Shown one piece after another: positions 11,280 through 21,978 of a stretch of DNA of 64,000 bases; the stretch's first letter is position 1, and each line of letters starts with the position of its first letter. The notes beneath the pieces were generated by a model. The model searched no databases and was not told where the DNA came from. It was given only the letters and a program-made list of their open reading frames with translations. The DNA is from Arenicola marina (Eukaryota > Annelida > Polychaeta > Arenicolidae), in the NCBI GenBank assembly GCA_964019135.1, contig OZ025258.1:6343961-6407960 (forward strand), given 5' to 3'. The position numbers and the translations under genes were made by a program.

Positions 11280-11469
11280 AACCGTTGGTCCGCCAGCCAG
11301 GCCCGCAGAGGTTATCCTGGGAAATTCGCTCTCTATGCCGATAAGGCCCGCTTGTTACTTTGGCTTCAGGGGTTGTACGAGGAGGAGGCGCTTTACCTTT
11401 CTAATGGTTCCACTCTCGCTTTCTCTACATATTTAGATGCCGCCAACCTTGTGCGAATCACAAATGGTT

Positions 11470-12210
11470 TGTTGTTATTGCGCTAGCAGCTGATAAAAAT
11501 CTGGACGCAGAGAGAGTGGCGGGACGCATAGCTGGTCCCTTTGAGTCTCATCCGTTACCGGATTTCCATGTTTCGCCTTTAGGCTTGGTCGCAAAAAGGA
11601 CGGAAATTTTCGTATTATACATTATTTGACCTTCCCAAAGGATTTTTCTGTCAATAACGGCATTTCTAAGTCCCAAACAGCGGTTCCGTATCAGTCGCTC
11701 GACAAGTCAGTTGACAGCACGTGAATTGCTTATGCAAATATTCAAGACGCTTTCACTCTTCCCTGTCAGCCCTAGTGAATATCACATGTTGGGATTCTCT
11801 GTTGATGATGCCTATTATTACGACCGCTGTCTTCCGATGGGCTGCGCTTCGTCATGTAAAACGTTTGACAGATTTAGTTCAGGCATACACTGGATCTTCC
11901 AAGCAAAATGCGCAGTGCCTTATTTGGTACACATTTCAGACGATTTTATCTTTCTTAGCCCTCCCAACGACACAATTTCTGCGGAGCCTCTTCAATCGTT
12001 TCATTATCTGGCGGACAGCATAAATCTCCCAGTCAAGGCTAGCAAGACCGTCCCGCCTACTACTGTCGCTACTCTCTTCGGCGTGGAGGTGGGTTACTGC
12101 CTAATTTTATCTGTAGACTTCCACAGGAAAAGCTTTTTAGACTTTCGGCAGTTAATTTCGGCGTCATCGAGAAAAAAATTAAGGTCCGAGAGCTTCAATC
12201 GCTTCTAGGA
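11470..12210 (+). pseudogene. DIRS-type reverse transcriptase, broken
   Basis: From about 11480 the translation gives AADKNLDAERVAGRIAGPF, then LPDFHVSPLGLV, the conserved N-terminal RT block of DIRS elements. After frame changes the main open piece (11711-12208) has YYYDRCLPMGCASSC, the DIRS signature before the catalytic box, and LVHISDDFIFL, where the DD pair (nt 11939-11944) is kept but the preceding residue is Ser in place of the more usual Leu. A further piece LQSLLGLLNFA follows after another shift near 12185. The protein cannot be made as one chain. Confidence 0.85.
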
Positions 12211-12945
12211 CTGTTGAACTTTGCGTGCCTGGTGGTTGTAGCTGGGAGAGCCTTTCTGAGAGGCCTGTTTGATTTGCCGCGGGGGGTGTTAGGCTATCCC
12301 CTCATTTCTGGGTGCGTATCTCCAAGGAGGCTCGAGCTGATATCAAGGCTTTGCTTGTTTTTATTCAAGCCTTCAATGGAAGGGTTATGTTTCTTAATGG
12401 TTCTTGGACTTCGTCCGAGGTCATTAAACTAGAAATCGATTCTGCAGTCTGGGGGATTTGCAGCTGTAGTTGGCTCGAAATGGTTCAATGGTTCCTGGCC
12501 GGATTCCTGGAAATCTCAAGATCGCCTCCTTGGAACTTTTCCCCATTATACTGGCTGTGCAAGTTTGGTGTTATCTGTTATCTGTGTTATCCGGGGGGAG
12601 GGGGCTTAGAGAACCCAACTTTAACAGTGTATGTTCAGGTTCCCAAGGGGGTGGGGGGGTTGCTCTCTAAAGACTTGGGACTTTAACATGTATGTTAATG
12701 TCCATGTTGGATGTTCTGGCTCCCAGGGGGGGGGGGGGGTGCAACCCCCCTAATCCCCCCCCCACTAGATCCGCCACTGCAGTCGATATTACCAACAAGC
12801 AGTCTTGCAAGGATCCTGCCATTATGTCTCTTGTGCGTAGTCTAATGATCTCGCTGATGTCCTTCAACGTTAATTTTAAAACTAACCACATTCCTGGCAA
12901 AGTCAACATCGTCGCTGACCATCTGTCTCGTTTACAGGTCCAAGC
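12211..12945 (+). pseudogene. DIRS-type RNase H, split by a mini-element insertion
   Basis: Frames at 12312-12590 carry ARADIKALLVFIQAFNGR and then, with shifts, WFNGSWPDSW and LELFPIILAVQVW, typical of DIRS/Ty3-related RNase H. The continuation VDITNKQSCKDPAIMSLVR and HIPGKVNIVADHLSR (the terminal metal-binding block with its Asp) begins only at 12784, right after the inserted element. The two halves bracket that insertion, so the element was disrupted after it integrated. Confidence 0.75.
12590..12779. mobile_element. G-run mini-element inserted in the DIRS RNase H region (left end truncated)
   Basis: The right end CTAGATCCGCCACTG (12765-12779) is the inverted form of CAGTGGCGGATCTAG. The interior shares a stretch around 12605-12640 (TTTAACAGTGTATGTTCAGG) and a TTGCTCTCT...ACTTG block with the elements at 21784, 29143 and 41004. 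The matching left inverted end is not visible at 12580-12600, so this copy looks truncated or rearranged on its left. Confidence 0.65.
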
Positions 12946-13840
12946 CGCCCGGCAAGCCGCTTCCAACTCCCATTCCAGTCTCCCGCCTTCCGGTGTAATA
13001 GCTCAAAAAGCGTCCGCTTTGGTACTCGCCAGTCTGGCCCCAGCGACCCGGGTCGCCTACGGCAACTCTCTATCGGAATTTCTCTGTTTTTGTGTGGCTC
13101 AGAACGCCACAGCTTTCCCGATGAACATGAACATTTTGGTTGCTTTTGTGGTACATAAGTTTGGGTTGGGTCTAGCGCACTCGACAATATTGTCAACTCT
13201 GTCGGCGATCAGTTTTATACACAGGCTTATGGGAAGTAGTTCTCTGTCGGAAGCTTTCTTTATCAAAAAATTGCTCGTGGGCATCTCAAAAAGCCGTCCG
13301 ACCGTCGATACTAGACTGCCTATTAACATACTCCAACAACTAGTATCGGTGGTGCACCATATATGCGAGGATAGATATCTGCGGATTCTCTTTAAGGCTC
13401 TGTTTACCCTCGCTTTCCATGCGTTTCTACGTTTGAGCGAAATCAGGGTGCGACCCGGTGCAGCCGATCCGGTTCTCCTCAGAGAAAATATCTTTCAGAC
13501 ATCGTCGGGCTTTCGTATTGCTATGTCCAAATTTAAACATGATCCGCTGGGCCATACTGCAATTGTTATGCTAGAGCGGGCTTCCTCTGACCTCTGTCCA
13601 GTGGCGACTCTCAGCGCGTACCTCTCACTCCGCCCTGCTGGGCAGGGACCACTTTTTATATTCATGGATAGAAAGCCGGTTGGGAGAAATTTCTTCTCCA
13701 AAGTGTTACAAAAGGCCTTGCAAAAATGAGGGTACAATCAGAGACTTTATACCAGTCATAGTTTTCGTACTGGAGCTGCCACACATGCTTCTCTGGGGGT
13801 TCCGGATGCAGCTATCAATCCCGGGATATACCGTCTATTC
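12946..13840 (+). pseudogene. DIRS-type tyrosine recombinase, broken near its C-terminus
   Basis: The open frame to 13726 has an N-terminal SAM-like segment (ATRVAYGNSLSEFLCFC) and the first catalytic arginine in FHAFLRLSEI (Arg codon 13430-13432). TGA at 13727-13729 interrupts it. In the same frame beyond the stop comes SHSFRTGAATHASLG, the HxxR catalytic box (His 13757, Arg 13766). The sequence then runs INPGIYRLFV with the usual GRW segment missing, so the region before the nucleophilic tyrosine is deleted or scrambled. The enzyme would recombine the circular DNA intermediate into the genome; this copy should be inactive. Confidence 0.85.
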
Positions 13841-13984
13841 GTTTTTCCTTTTGCTTCTGAACATTATAAAAGATAAAGCAGAAAAGGGTTTTGGCAATTC
13901 CTTTTCCCATTATCGTTTGAAACATGAAAAAGCAAAACATGTAAAAGTCATAGGAAACCGTGTGCCCTTCTTGAAAGGAGCAAA

Positions 13985-14210
13985 ACGAAAATAGGTAACC
14001 CTTGCGCGATACCTTTTACCCTTTTCTAAAGTACAAAACGGAAATAGATAACACTCGGGCGATATCTTTTACCCTTTTGTAAAGCACAAAACGGAAATAG
14101 ATAACACTCGGGCGATATCTTTTACCCTTTTGTAAAGCACAAAACGGAAATAGGTAACACTCGCGCGATATCGTTTACTCTTTTCATGAAAATGCATAAC
14201 ACTCGAGCGA
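13985..14210 (+). repeat. 53-bp tandem repeat, about 4 copies
   Basis: AAAACGGAAATAG recurs at 14035, 14088 and 14141 with a 53-bp period. Each unit contains an ACACTCGNGCGATATC core. The first and last units are divergent. Confidence 0.9.
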
Positions 14211-15750
14211 ATCTGTTTTGAGCCCCGGGCTATGGCCCTGGGCTCAGGCTCCAAGCTATGGATCCGGGATATGGTTCCGGGCTATGGCTTTGGGCGTCGG
14301 GATATGGCTCTCGATGCCGGGGCTATAGCTCCGAGCTATGGCTCAGGGTGAAATTGAAAAAAAGCGGTATATCCCCGGGATTGCTATCAAACAAATGAGT
14401 CGTTGGAGACCCATTAATGTTTTCACCGCTTATATCCGATTTCCTTTTTTGAAATTCTGATGGTTATTTCCTTACCCCTTTCTCCCTATCCACCCTCCCA
14501 GGTACGGTGGGGTGTCTATGACCTTTGCAGTACGCGACTGGGGGTTCGGAGTGGTCTATTAACCGTTTTACAACCCTCTCCTTATGTAAATCTCTCGGTA
14601 CAGCCAATTCGTTTGTGATCCCTTGCAGTACTTGACTTGGGGGCCCAGCGGACGTCATGGCTGTCCCGGTATCCCTTCCCTATAACCCCCACCCCCTGCT
14701 GCTGTTGTTCACTGGTTGTCACCAGCACGTTATTATATATTGATAAGGCCCGCACTTTCGGTACGTCAGTAATATTGTAGCCTTACAGTTTCGTTAGAGC
14801 AGCTTTTGGGTGGGGTGCACTGCGTCCTGTGGCGGTTTGGCCCCCACCTTTCGCGGGATACGTAGCTTTTGTATGGTCAGGGTATACCTTGCTGCATTAT
14901 CCCCTATTTGTCATTTTCATAATAAATGACATTTAAATGCCAGAATATGGATTTGTGTTGTTTTTCGTGCAAACTGGGCGAGTAGCTGCTCTCACACCTC
15001 ATGAGATTCGGCCGGCATAAATGTAGTGTAATTTAAAGCGTAAATGAAGTGTTAGCGTTTCAATAATTTATCAGTTAACTTTTTAGGGTAGATAATTTAA
15101 TTATTTAAGACTTGACATTTTGATCAGTGTTTAGGGGATAATTTGTTGGTGCCGCTGAAATTTGCTCCTTTCTCAGTAACGTCTAATGGGGGTTGTTACG
15201 CAAAATGAAAGTCCTAAGCCTATGATTGAAATGGACTGATTATGCATGCATGTTACCTTAGGAGCTCGCTTACGCTCGCTATTATAAAGTATAAAAGGTT
15301 GCGATTCCTTTTCGCCAGACTGGAGATATACTTGAATTGAACTTTATTATCCCTTTGTGGCAAATGGTATAGTTATAAAGCAAAAGTTATTCCAAATCAG
15401 AGACTGAATGTTAACTTATTTGAGCAACAGCCCAGGGACGCAGTACAAGCGAAAAATCACATTGTTCTCACGAAACTATCAAATGGTAATAAGAATAGAC
15501 TGCATTAGCCATGTAAATTGTATTATGTATCAACGCTTCACTTTTAATTTCGATGTATTAGCAGTATAATGAATATATATTAACTGACTCGTACTTCATG
15601 CAGCGCCTTTCAAAGTTAACGGGTTGCCCCCCCCCACCCCCTCCAAACCCAGCGATGTATTAGGTGCCCCCTCCCCCACTCCACCCCGGACGCTTGCTGT
15701 GGCACCAGCGGCTGATTGACGAAACTATTGTTACGGGTGTCAATGATTAC
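14211..15750. other. Unannotated; GGGCTATGG-type short repeats at 14220-14350
   Basis: The left edge holds imperfect repeats of a CCGGGCTATGGCT-like word. The remainder has no frame over about 65 codons. TGTCATTT and AAATGACA around 14909-14931 form a short perfect hairpin overlapping an AATAAA. Near 15326-15352 the minus strand reads GGGATAATAAAGTTCAATTC, which resembles the AATAAA-bearing 3' end of an L2/CR1-type LINE, but no coding part accompanies it. Confidence 0.4.
14921..14926 (+). promoter_or_regulatory. Candidate polyadenylation signal AATAAA
   Basis: AATAAA on the plus strand about 1.1 kb after the DIRS recombinase remnant. It could serve the retrotransposon transcript; no transcript evidence is available. 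Confidence 0.3.
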
Positions 15751-16032
15751 AACTCACCGGAGTGTGGCAAGACTCACCGGAGAGTGGTACGGGAGGAGTG
15801 GTCGCCTGGAGTGAACTCTATTCGTCGTTACAACTCGTCGAGTCAACTCACCGGAGTGTGGCAAGACTCACCGGAGAGTGGTACGGGAGGAGTGGTCGCC
15901 TGGAGTGAACTCTATTCGTCGTTACAACTCGTCGAGTCAACTCACCGAAGTGTGGCAAGACTCACCGGAGAGTGGTACGGGAGGAGTGGTCGCCTGGAGT
16001 GAATTCTATTCGTCATTGCAACTCGTCGAGCA
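15751..16032 (+). repeat. 94-bp tandem repeat, 3 copies
   Basis: AACTCACCGG starts copies at 15751, 15845 and 15939 (last base changed in the third), an exact 94-bp period with very few differences. Each unit also contains an internal half-repeat (ACTCACCGGAG twice). A piece of the same unit (GAGGAGTGGTCGCCTGGAGT) recurs at about 16401. Confidence 0.95.
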
Positions 16033-16035
16033 TCT

Positions 16036-16391
16036 AGTGGGCGCATTTCTTTGGGCCAGGTTCGGTATCCCGCCCCGGGCCCGCAACACGTGACAGGGAA
16101 CTTCCGAGTATGCCGATAGGGATATGCCTATTCCAATGAAATGCACACACCGTTCACATCCGGTGCACATTAAGGCACTGGAACCAACCTACTCTTCATC
16201 ACCTTTCAATCAGCCGCCATCTTCTCCCGAATGCCCCGAGCTGTTTAGAACGGTCGCACATCGGCATACCGAATGCATGCGCGCGCATCCATACCTGGGT
16301 GAAAGAAGTGTCGGGCGGTCAACCGATGCGTAATGTGCGTATTCGGTCCACCGTAGGGATACACCCGGGGTACCAAAGAAATGCGCCCAGT
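16036..16391. repeat. Inverted repeat pair, about 17 bp, 320 bp apart
   Basis: TGGGCGCATTTCTTTGG (16038-16054) is matched by its reverse complement at 16373-16390. The sequence between them is otherwise unremarkable. Confidence 0.6.
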
Positions 16392-16595
16392 GTGGCACAT
16401 GAGGAGTGGTCGCCTGGAGTGAGTTCAGTCACGTGGTTTAATTTGAGTAGACTGGACGTGATAAAAGAGAACCCATGTCCTAGGGCCGATACGACTTTCA
16501 ACCTGACACCGTTCCGGGTCAGTTCTGCGGGACGCTGTCACCACTGATGTGACGGGTCGTCACTGACGCCGTGCCGGGACGGCTTTCTCTCAATC

Positions 16596-16960
16596 ACCCG
16601 AGCTTCATCTTCGTCGGGCCGGGCCGAACAATACCCGAGCTTCATCTTCGTCGGGCCGGGCCGAACAATACCCGAGCTTCATCTTCGTCGGGCCGGGCCG
16701 AACAATACCCGAGCTTCATCTTCGTCGGGCCGGGCCGAACAATACCCGAGCTTCATCTTCGTCGGGCCGGGCCGAACAATACCCGAGCTTCATCTTCGTC
16801 GGGCCGGGCCGAACAATACCCGAGCTTCATCTTCGTCGGGCCGGGCCGAACAATACCCGAGCTTCATCTTCGTCGGGCCGGGCCGAATAATACCCGAGCT
16901 TGTTCTTCGCCGGGCCGGGCCGGTTTGTCGTCAACCACCCGAGCTTCATCTTCATCGGAT
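16596..16960 (+). repeat. 37-bp CpG-rich tandem repeat, about 9-10 copies
   Basis: ACCCGAGCTT marks unit starts at 16596, 16633 and then every 37 bp, nearly identical until the last two units. Because 37 is not a multiple of 3, a 155-codon frame (16571-17038) cycles through all frames of the unit. I treat that frame as an artefact. Confidence 0.95.
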
Positions 16961-18123
16961 TTCATCGCCACGTCGCCTTCATCGTCCAGCCACTCCAGCC
17001 ACTCCATTCCGGTTGCTTGCCAGCTAAGTAGACTTTAATGAACAATGCTTGTGAACTTGTATTTCAAAGGGGGGGTTTATTGTTGTAAATATATGTATAC
17101 TTAAATAATCACCACTCGTCTGTTGTTTTGTTTCGATAATTTACTTTTTTGTTGCCGTCACGTAACACTATATATTTCCCAACAGAGGGAACTCGCTCAA
17201 CTCACTCAAAGCTCTAGCGAGCGCCCACTATCGTCAAGTGGAAGTTCGGCGGAAGCTGAACGCATCGGTTTTCTGAGCAGAGCCACCAAGTCCTAAAACT
17301 GAAGGTAAATCAGAATATACACTCATCAGCGATAAGATGACATTTATCAGTTGCTTATGAAGTAGGCAGGATAAGAAATTGTTGTCACTGTTGTAGTCTA
17401 TCATGCAGGCCTATGACGCCGTAGGAATTTACTTTTCTGTGCGTGACCAGGACATGATCTGGCAGTGCCGTCGGCCAGTCGCCACTTGTTATACAAAACT
17501 TGTTTTGCAGTTTGTGTGGGCGCAATGATGATGAACGCGATGATTTAATTATACTGCGTTAAACTTGTTATATATTTTATATTAGTATAATGGCCTGTCA
17601 ACCACGCGACAATGTCATAAAGACTGCAAGAAACTTGTTATAAAGTATGCACTAATGTCATAATATAAAAAATGTAATAACGTTAACAATGTTAACATGG
17701 AAGTCACCTCAGTAATGATATTTACATTGACGAATGTGTGATGTGAATTCATGTGTAACGTGCCGAGGGGGGTGTCGTGTTGTGGCGACTGCACAGACAT
17801 ACTGTCTTGGTACGGGTTCGGGCTTTAATTCTTCGGTTCAGCATTTTTTTACTACTCGGTTATCGGTTTAACAGCTTTTCGCATTCAGACAAGTTCGATA
17901 TTGTAGCCAGCAAATATATAAGATGAAGGAAATGCAAATAAGCCGTTCCGGTATTTGTAGACATCAGCTCTTGGGGAAAATACATGATATAAAAAGAAAA
18001 CAATGCACTGCTGATCCCAACCAAAACTATACACTATTCCGGTTATATCCTGCCCCTGAGACCTCTCCACACTGACAAATGTACACGAATATCACCATTT
18101 CAACTTCAATGCTATCTCACCTT
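16961..18123. other. No recognisable feature
   Basis: Sequence with frames no longer than 61 codons and no identifiable repeat or RNA gene. Confidence 0.4.
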
Positions 18124-18490
18124 GAAGAATATGGCTGAGAAACCAGACTCCGAAATCGAACTCACTAAAGCCGCGGCTACTGCGGCAAGCTTATAGCAAG
18201 TAGGATCCCTGGAGTCTTCCTCACTGGTAACTAATAGCACCCAACAATAACTAATAGCACCATAAAATAACTAATAGCACCATAAAATAACTAATAGCAC
18301 CCTACAGTAACTAATAGCACCCTACAGTATCTAATAGCACCTCAGTAACTAATTAGAAACGAGAGCACCTCGTATATAAAGAATACGACCAAGGTACCAG
18401 ACCCAGAAATCCCACTTACAAAAGCCGCGGCTGCTGCGGCAAGCTTATAGCAAGTATAATCCCTGGAGTCTTCCTTACAGTAACTAATGC
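18124..18490 (+). repeat. Direct repeat of about 112 bp flanking a 20-bp minisatellite
   Basis: A segment at 18124-18236 recurs at 18378-18490 (offset 254 bp). Both copies contain AAAGCCGCGGCT followed by GCAAGCTTATAGCAAGTA and CCCTGGAGTCTTCC. Between them CTAATAGCACCATAAAATAA-type 20-bp units repeat about six times (18228-18352). The minisatellite seems to have grown from the TAACTAATAGCAC end of the flanking unit. Confidence 0.9.
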
Positions 18491-19359
18491 GTTTTTGTAA
18501 TTCACACCCGGTTGGCGCTTCCTTTTCCTCAATTTTGTATATTTCAATTAATCATGAACACTGATGAATATTCAGTACATCGCCGCAGGCAGGTTAGGCC
18601 AAGTTCTCTCCACCGGAAACTGTCAGTGACAGTGTGTAATGTGGCCACTTCGACGGAATCTTCACCCTGTCCGGGATTATCTGACCAGCAACAGGACAAC
18701 CGAAAGGGAAAGTGATACAGACAGTGAAGCTGAAGGTGTCAACAAGGTTAATGTGCTTTTAGAGACCATGACAGGGGCGAAGCAGAGACTGAAAAAGCGA
18801 GACAGCCAGGCGGGCAGCGGAGTTGGCTGTGAATCACAGCAACGAAGTAGCGAGAGCCGGGCCTGGGCTCGAGCCAGGACTGGCTTGAAAGCGACACTTC
18901 ATTGCCTCCATTCTTCAATTAAGTAGTTTTTTTACTTTTCGCCCCTCGATCAAACTTACCCAAAGCAGGTTACCCAGCTGACGTTGTTAGTAGTATGCAT
19001 TGGCTTAGTCAACAACATTCACAATGTGATATCGCTCTACATGCAGTCACAATAGGGGGGAGGGGGTGGGGGGGGGGGGCACCATAGTAAATCGGTGTAG
19101 GGGTGTGGTGTTGATCTTCTGTTGATCAGCGACATATCAATATGTGCATTAATTAGGCCGGTCTTATTCAAAAAAGAAGGGGTGAATGCCAGTTTTTTAA
19201 CACAATATAACGAAGAATAAACCACTGTTTATTTACCAACTTTATGTAGCAACTAAAGTGTTATCTTATCGTAATTCACCCAAATTATATGAATTAATTA
19301 ATTTAATAATAATCTTGAGAACGACTTAAATTGAATCTATAGGGGTCTGGAAAGGGGCG
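18491..19359. other. No confident gene; charged open frames at 18512-18926
   Basis: Two overlapping frames (67 and 95 codons, different phases) encode Ser/Arg-rich sequence with no domain I recognise. They could be an exon of an unknown gene or chance. A G-run tract lies at 19056-19080. Confidence 0.3.
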
Positions 19360-19505
19360 TCCAGTGTCCAGTCTCAATTTTTCAAAATTCGCAGTGTCAA
19401 ATGTCGATTTTTCAAAACTCGCAGTGTCAAATGTCGATTTGTCAAAATTCGCAGTGTCAAATGTCGATTTTTCTAAATTCGCAGTGTCAAATGTTGCCTC
19501 GCTTT
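19360..19505 (+). repeat. 30-bp tandem repeat, about 5 copies
   Basis: CGCAGTGTCAAATGTCGATT recurs with a 30-bp period, with single-base changes between copies. Degenerate relatives continue to about 19620. Confidence 0.9.
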
Positions 19506-20067
19506 TTTCAGTGTCGATTTTTTTCTAAAATGCCGTGTGAATGTTTTTAAATCCTCGGTGTCGGAATTTGGGGGTCAACGTCGAATGTCGATTTTTCAAA
19601 TATGCCTGTGTCGCGTGTCGCCATTTACCTTGGCTATATATGCAGTAACGAGTGGACATTTGCAACCATCTTGGACCATGTACAAGCCCATCCCCTTATG
19701 GTTCAGTCATCTGGCGACTAACGTAAACATATCAGTCACACGCTAGCTATATCTAGTGAATGCCGGACAAAAAACGGGGCGGGGGGGGGGGGGGGTGGCG
19801 GGGGATTCAGTTGCTATGAAGTAACAGACACAATTCGAGCGGACAGTCAGCTCTTTCCATGAATCTGCTGCTCGCCAATACCTTGACTGTATCCCCTGCC
19901 TGCACTTTCAAGTGACGTATCTTAATTTCATCGTGTCAATAGTTTTATTTGTATCGTTTTTTTCATCGACAAAAACGTTTTTTTGGCACCTGAATTTTCT
20001 AGATAAAAACATTCTTTAACCGCAGAACCACGTTTTGAAATACGAACATAAAAAGTATTACACCTCC
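19506..20067. other. Left flank of the tandem duplication; no gene
   Basis: A G-run tract at 19779-19805 follows AAAAAACGGGGCGGG, a string also present inside the mini-element at 6108-6288. The rest is AT-rich with repeated ACGTTTTT-like words up to the duplication start. Confidence 0.4.
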
Positions 20068-20619
20068 GTTTACGTTTTAACGTATTTATGTGGTAATAAA
20101 AACGTTATGATTTATTATAACCAAATAAGAACCAAAAATAAGTTTTAAAAAGGTTCTAAAAGCACTATGTGCGTAAAATCTCTGGGCTACAGCCCGCCGA
20201 TGTTTGCCGATGTTTACCGAGGTCTGCTCAAAATGGCCGAGGTTTATTATGGGTAGCTTACCTTAATCCTCTATTCTTCTTTATCTAAAATTTCTCTCCC
20301 TCTGTTTCCTCTTCTGGCGGAAGTTTACAAACCCATCTCACCCACGCCCCCTACCGAGTTACCGTCCTACTTCCTGTCCTGCTACCCTAACTCGAGCGCT
20401 CGTCTACCTATCCTGACTTACGCTGTCGCTATCCCCTAGATGGCGCCACTAAACTTGTAAGACTGAGCGAGAAGTTGCCTGGCCGTTACATCCGTATGGT
20501 TGAAGCAAATACAACAAATAATGAAACACGAAAAGAGGATAAAAACACGTGGTGGGTTTGGGGGAGCAGGTAGAGGCGGCGGGAAGGAAGGGGGGGGGGG
20601 TCCGGGAAGGGATATTATA

Positions 20620-21260
20620 TTGCTTGACAAACGAGCCAAATTCAGTAATATTGGGTAAACTATTGCGTATGCATCTGCGAGCACATTCATGTTTGATGGC
20701 ATGAATATGATATTGATTACAATGCTTTGTGTGATAACGATGAATTTTGGAATGTTGAGTGGGTGCCATGACGGAGAAATATGCTGGTAGTTTTTTTTTT
20801 TATTCAAAATAAAATTTCAACTGTTGTAGGAAGTAAATACCCTCCAGTTTTAGTATATTTAATTTTCTGGAAATAGGTTCGGTATGCGCATTATATTTAC
20901 TACAGATAATCTTTATCACTGCTCTCCTTTGGATCTTTGCTATCGGTTTGCTTTTATATCCCCAAACTAATAGCCCATAATTAAGACACGATGATATTAA
21001 TGTATTATATATTGAAAGGAAAATGTGTTGTGGTATGTATTGCATAAGCCGGTTTAGTATTCCCAAGCGCGCGGAGAGATTTTTACAAGTTGGTTGTATG
21101 GGCATGCCATGCAAGGTGCTTATCTATTGTTACTCCCAATAGATTAAAGAATCAACAAATTCTAATCCTAAAATACCCGTTAAATTTGTGTATTATATCA
21201 GATCTGCCTTTAACGAAGTTACCATTGATATTAGAGTATTCAGGGAGCTTTTATTTAATG
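20620..21260 (-). pseudogene. CR1/jockey-like LINE RT C-terminus, decayed (copy 1)
   Basis: On the minus strand, from about 21240 downward, the translation gives NINGNFV, then LLGVTIDKHLAWHAH (the FLGV-x-ID...W..H block after the RT catalytic core). After a frameshift at about 21085 it gives ARLGILNRLMQYIPQ, then IYNTLISSCLNYGLLVWG and IQRRAVIKIICSKYNAHTEP. A stop and an expanded A run (20787-20802) interrupt it. It resumes with LPAYF and SKIHRYHTKHCNQYHI, the H-x-Y-x-T-R-like block near the protein end. This order is characteristic of CR1/L2/jockey LINEs. It is a 5'-truncated dead fragment; the same family appears at 62430-63029. Confidence 0.8.
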
Positions 21261-21289
21261 CATTATTCTATTGCACCATTCATTGTACA

Positions 21290-21499
21290 CTATATACCAC
21301 CTCTATATATTACGGTCTTCCGTAGATAACTTGTTCTGGCCTTAGGTGTGTAGTATAACTTAGATCCTCGAGTACCATAACCGTGTATTTGATAATTATT
21401 AATACATAAAGAGGTAATCACGTTTGGTTTCTGCGTATATATGGAATGGTTGGATCCATAAGCTGCCAAACGTAGTCTCTGAATGTCAGGGCGAAACAT
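21290..21499 (-). pseudogene. Second LINE RT C-terminal remnant (copy 1)
   Basis: The minus-strand frame contains YQIHGYGTRGSKLYYTPKAR and then KTVIYRGG, the same kind of terminal block (H-x-Y-x-TR...RG) as the neighbouring fragment but from a different element. It lies upstream of the LINE fragment at 20620-21260 on that strand, so two LINE 3' ends lie next to each other. Confidence 0.6.
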
Positions 21500-21783
21500 T
21501 GTGTCAACATAATTATGATTGAGAAGTATGATTAATAATTATGAGTGATTCGCGCCTATCATTTACTATCATAATCCATTTCGTGGGGCTGTCGTAGGGT
21601 AATAAAATGGCCCGTATAGATTTAGGTAACACATAGTATATTTCAATTGATAGCTTAAGAATTAGAGACGGAGAAACTAAGATAGAGGCAGACTTTAACG
21701 ACATAAGAATAAAAGACGCACGTGCTCTAGCCATGACGAAATAACCAAAGGAGAGCCAAAAGGACAAAAGAAGGTGACAATTG

Positions 21784-21978
21784 CAGGGGCGGACCTAGGA
21801 ATTTGCCATGGGGGTGGGATTGCTCTCTGAAAACTTGCGAACGAAGGGGGGAGGGCAGGGTGTTCTCTGAAAAACTTGCGACCGGGGGGGGGGGCTGCTC
21901 GGAGAAGCCGACTTTAAACAGTGTATGTTCAGGTTCCCAAGGGGGTGGGGGTAATCCCCCCCCCTAGATGCGCCCCTG
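21784..21978. mobile_element. G-run TIR mini-element with 5-bp target duplication (copy 1)
   Basis: The ends CAGGGGCGGACCTAG and CTAGATGCGCCCCTG form imperfect 15-bp terminal inverted repeats. AATTG flanks both sides (21779-21783 and 21979-21983), a perfect 5-bp target duplication. The interior has two direct copies of a TCTCTGAAAACTTGCGA-like block, each followed by a run of G, and a terminal C run. There is no coding capacity. The ends resemble hAT-type mini-elements, but a 5-bp duplication is shorter than the usual 8 bp. Confidence 0.8.

Larger units (their letters stand above)
11280..13840 (+). mobile_element. DIRS1-like tyrosine-recombinase retrotransposon, degenerate
   Basis: Successive frames carry a DIRS-type reverse transcriptase, an RNase H and a tyrosine recombinase, in that order and all on the plus strand. 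Multiple frameshifts, an in-frame TGA and an inserted mini-element (12590-12779) inactivate it. DIRS elements integrate through a recombinase rather than an integrase. The inverted or split terminal repeats typical of the group were not located; a plus-strand AATAAA at 14921 may belong to its 3' region. Confidence 0.85.

Noticed and set aside
12692-12780. Apparent N-terminus of the 345-codon frame at 12692-13729
   Set aside because: The first 30 or so codons lie in the inserted G-run element. The true coding homology starts at 12784 (RNase H end).
11338-14755. Shared GATAAGGCCCGC at 11339 and 14741 as DIRS internal/terminal complementary repeats
   Set aside because: Only 12 bases match and the flanks do not; not enough to assign DIRS termini.
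15326-15352. 3' end of a minus-strand LINE
   Set aside because: Only a short AATAAA-containing tail-like string is visible, with no adjoining coding remnant.
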